Shown here: piece by piece, positions 12,813 through 13,636 of the stretch
Numbering within the stretch: the stretch's first letter is position 1
How the letters are laid out: each line of letters begins with the position of its first letter
Assembly (NCBI GenBank): GCA_012841735.1
Contig: DUUE01000149.1
Location: 1-13,636 of the forward strand
DNA from: Bacillota bacterium
GTDB lineage: Bacteria > Bacillota > Dethiobacteria > Dethiobacterales > Dethiobacteraceae
Direction of reading: 5' to 3'
DNA: 13,636 nucleotides
Notes under the pieces: generated by a model
Told to the model about the DNA's origin: nothing
The model's input: only the letters and a program-made list of their open reading frames with translations
The model's database searches: none
Made by a program: the position numbers and the translations under genes

Positions 12813-13636
12813 GTGGTAAAACTTGCGGGACAAAAAGTACTTGTCATTGGGCTGGCCCGCAGCGGCCTGGCCAGTATCAGGCTGCTTTTGGCGGACGGTG
12901 CCCGGGTGACTGTCAATGACAAACGGGGAATGGCTGCCTTGCGGCCGGAGGAGCGTATTTTTCTTTTACAGCATCCCGCAGTGCAGTTTGTGGGCGGCGG
13001 CCATCCGCCCGGGCTGGTGGACAGCAAGACGGCCCTGGTAATAAAAAACCCGGGTGTGCCGCTGGCGTTGCCCCCCCTGCAGGAGGCCGCCCGGCTGGGG
13101 ATACCGGTGATTACGGAAGTGGAGTATGCTTTCTGGAAATTGAAAGCTACACTGGTGGCTGTGACGGGCACCAACGGGAAGACCACCACCACCGCCCTGA
13201 CGGGGGAAATTTACAGGGCGGCGGGCAGGCCAACCTTCACCGCCGGCAATATCGGCGTTCCCCTGGCGTCCGTGGTGCAGGAAGCAGGGAAAGACGCCGT
13301 GATTGTGGCCGAACTCTCCAGTTTCCAGCTGGAAGGGACAGTGACTTTCCGTCCCAGGCTGTGCGCCATTTTAAATCTGACACCCGATCACCTGGACCGC
13401 CACGGGTCTTTTGACGCTTACAGGGAAGCCAAGGCCAGGATTTTTGCCGCTCAGCGCGGGGACGATGCCGTCATTCTCAATGCGGATGACCCCGGCACAA
13501 TGCAACTGGCGGACCGTCCGGCAAGCCGTATTTACTTTTTCAGCCGCAGGAAGGAAGTGGAACACGGCGCTTTTCTCCGGGACGGTTTCATTGTTCTGCG
13601 GGACGGCGAGCGGGAAGAAAAAATCTGCCGGGCGAC
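12813..13636 (+). CDS. murD: UDP-MurNAc-L-Ala:D-glutamate ligase MurD (3' truncated by window)
   Basis: MurD adds D-glutamate to UDP-MurNAc-L-Ala in the cytoplasm using ATP. The frame stays open to the last base, with 274 codons visible of a usual total of about 450. The N-terminal Rossmann-like domain shows KVLVIGLARSGLAS. The ATP loop is VTGTNGKTTTT (117-127), followed by AGNIGVPLASVV, VAELSSFQLEGT, LNLTPDHLDRHGSFDAYREAKARIF and LNADDPG, all MurD-type. The start is GTG 12813 with AAGGAAG (12799-12805) 7 bases upstream, 23 bases after the mraY stop. The overlapping ATG at 12811 meets a stop after two codons. Most of the C-terminal domain lies outside the window. Confidence 0.95.
   Translation, partial: MVKLAGQKVLVIGLARSGLASIRLLLADGARVTVNDKRGMAALRPEERIFLLQHPAVQFVGGGHPPGLVDSKTALVIKNPGVPLALPPLQEAARLGIPVITEVEYAFWKLKATLVAVTGTNGKTTTTALTGEIYRAAGRPTFTAGNIGVPLASVVQEAGKDAVIVAELSSFQLEGTVTFRPRLCAILNLTPDHLDRHGSFDAYREAKARIFAAQRGDDAVILNADDPGTMQLADRPASRIYFFSRRKEVEHGAFLRDGFIVLRDGEREEKICRA

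Noticed and set aside
1..13636. CRISPR array, insertion sequence, tRNA, prophage or defence genes
   Set aside because: None were found: no direct-repeat arrays, transposase-like frames, cloverleaf structures or foreign-looking gene blocks.

Overview
The window reads as chromosomal housekeeping DNA from a Gram-positive Bacillota (Firmicutes) of the clostridial/Peptococcaceae-like kind. The reasons are the hisS-aspS pair, a 6S RNA directly downstream of aspS (as in Bacillus), strong AGGAGG-type ribosome binding sites, a PASTA-bearing penicillin-binding protein in the cell-division cluster, and a MurE with the meso-diaminopimelate motif DNPR. The DNA is fairly GC-rich, and several genes start with GTG or TTG. 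The exact genus cannot be fixed from this sequence alone. I see no insertion sequence, prophage, CRISPR array, tRNA or rRNA.

Layout. Positions 1-2098 hold the 3' end of hisS and the complete aspS, overlapping by 20 bp. A small membrane protein of unknown function lies convergently at 2113-2397 on the minus strand. Positions 2398-2808 carry no protein gene. They hold a 6S RNA with its own promoter and terminator, then the promoter and a candidate operator of the next unit. Positions 2809-4368 form a redox module: a CsoR/FrmR-family (DUF156) repressor-like protein, the membrane thiol-disulfide transporter CcdA, and an anchored TlpA/ResA-like thioredoxin. A terminator at the very end of the last gene closes the module. 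A solitary 57-residue zinc-ribbon protein with its own terminator follows (4532-4730).

From about 4830 to the end runs the division and cell-wall (dcw) cluster: mraZ, rsmH, ftsL, a class B PBP, murE, murF, mraY and a 3'-truncated murD. MraZ is the cluster's regulator, and four 10-bp-spaced repeats of its operator type lie just upstream. RsmH methylates 16S rRNA. FtsL and the PBP act at the septum. MurE, MurF, MraY and MurD make the UDP-MurNAc-pentapeptide and lipid I that the PBP ultimately cross-links. An intrinsic terminator and a candidate new promoter split the cluster between the PBP gene and murE.

Nothing here is clearly a new system. The points most worth a second look are the DUF156-ccdA-thioredoxin module with its inverted repeat, an 18-codon mini-ORF that appears to couple ftsL to the PBP gene, the terminator/promoter break before murE, and the unknown small membrane and zinc-ribbon proteins.
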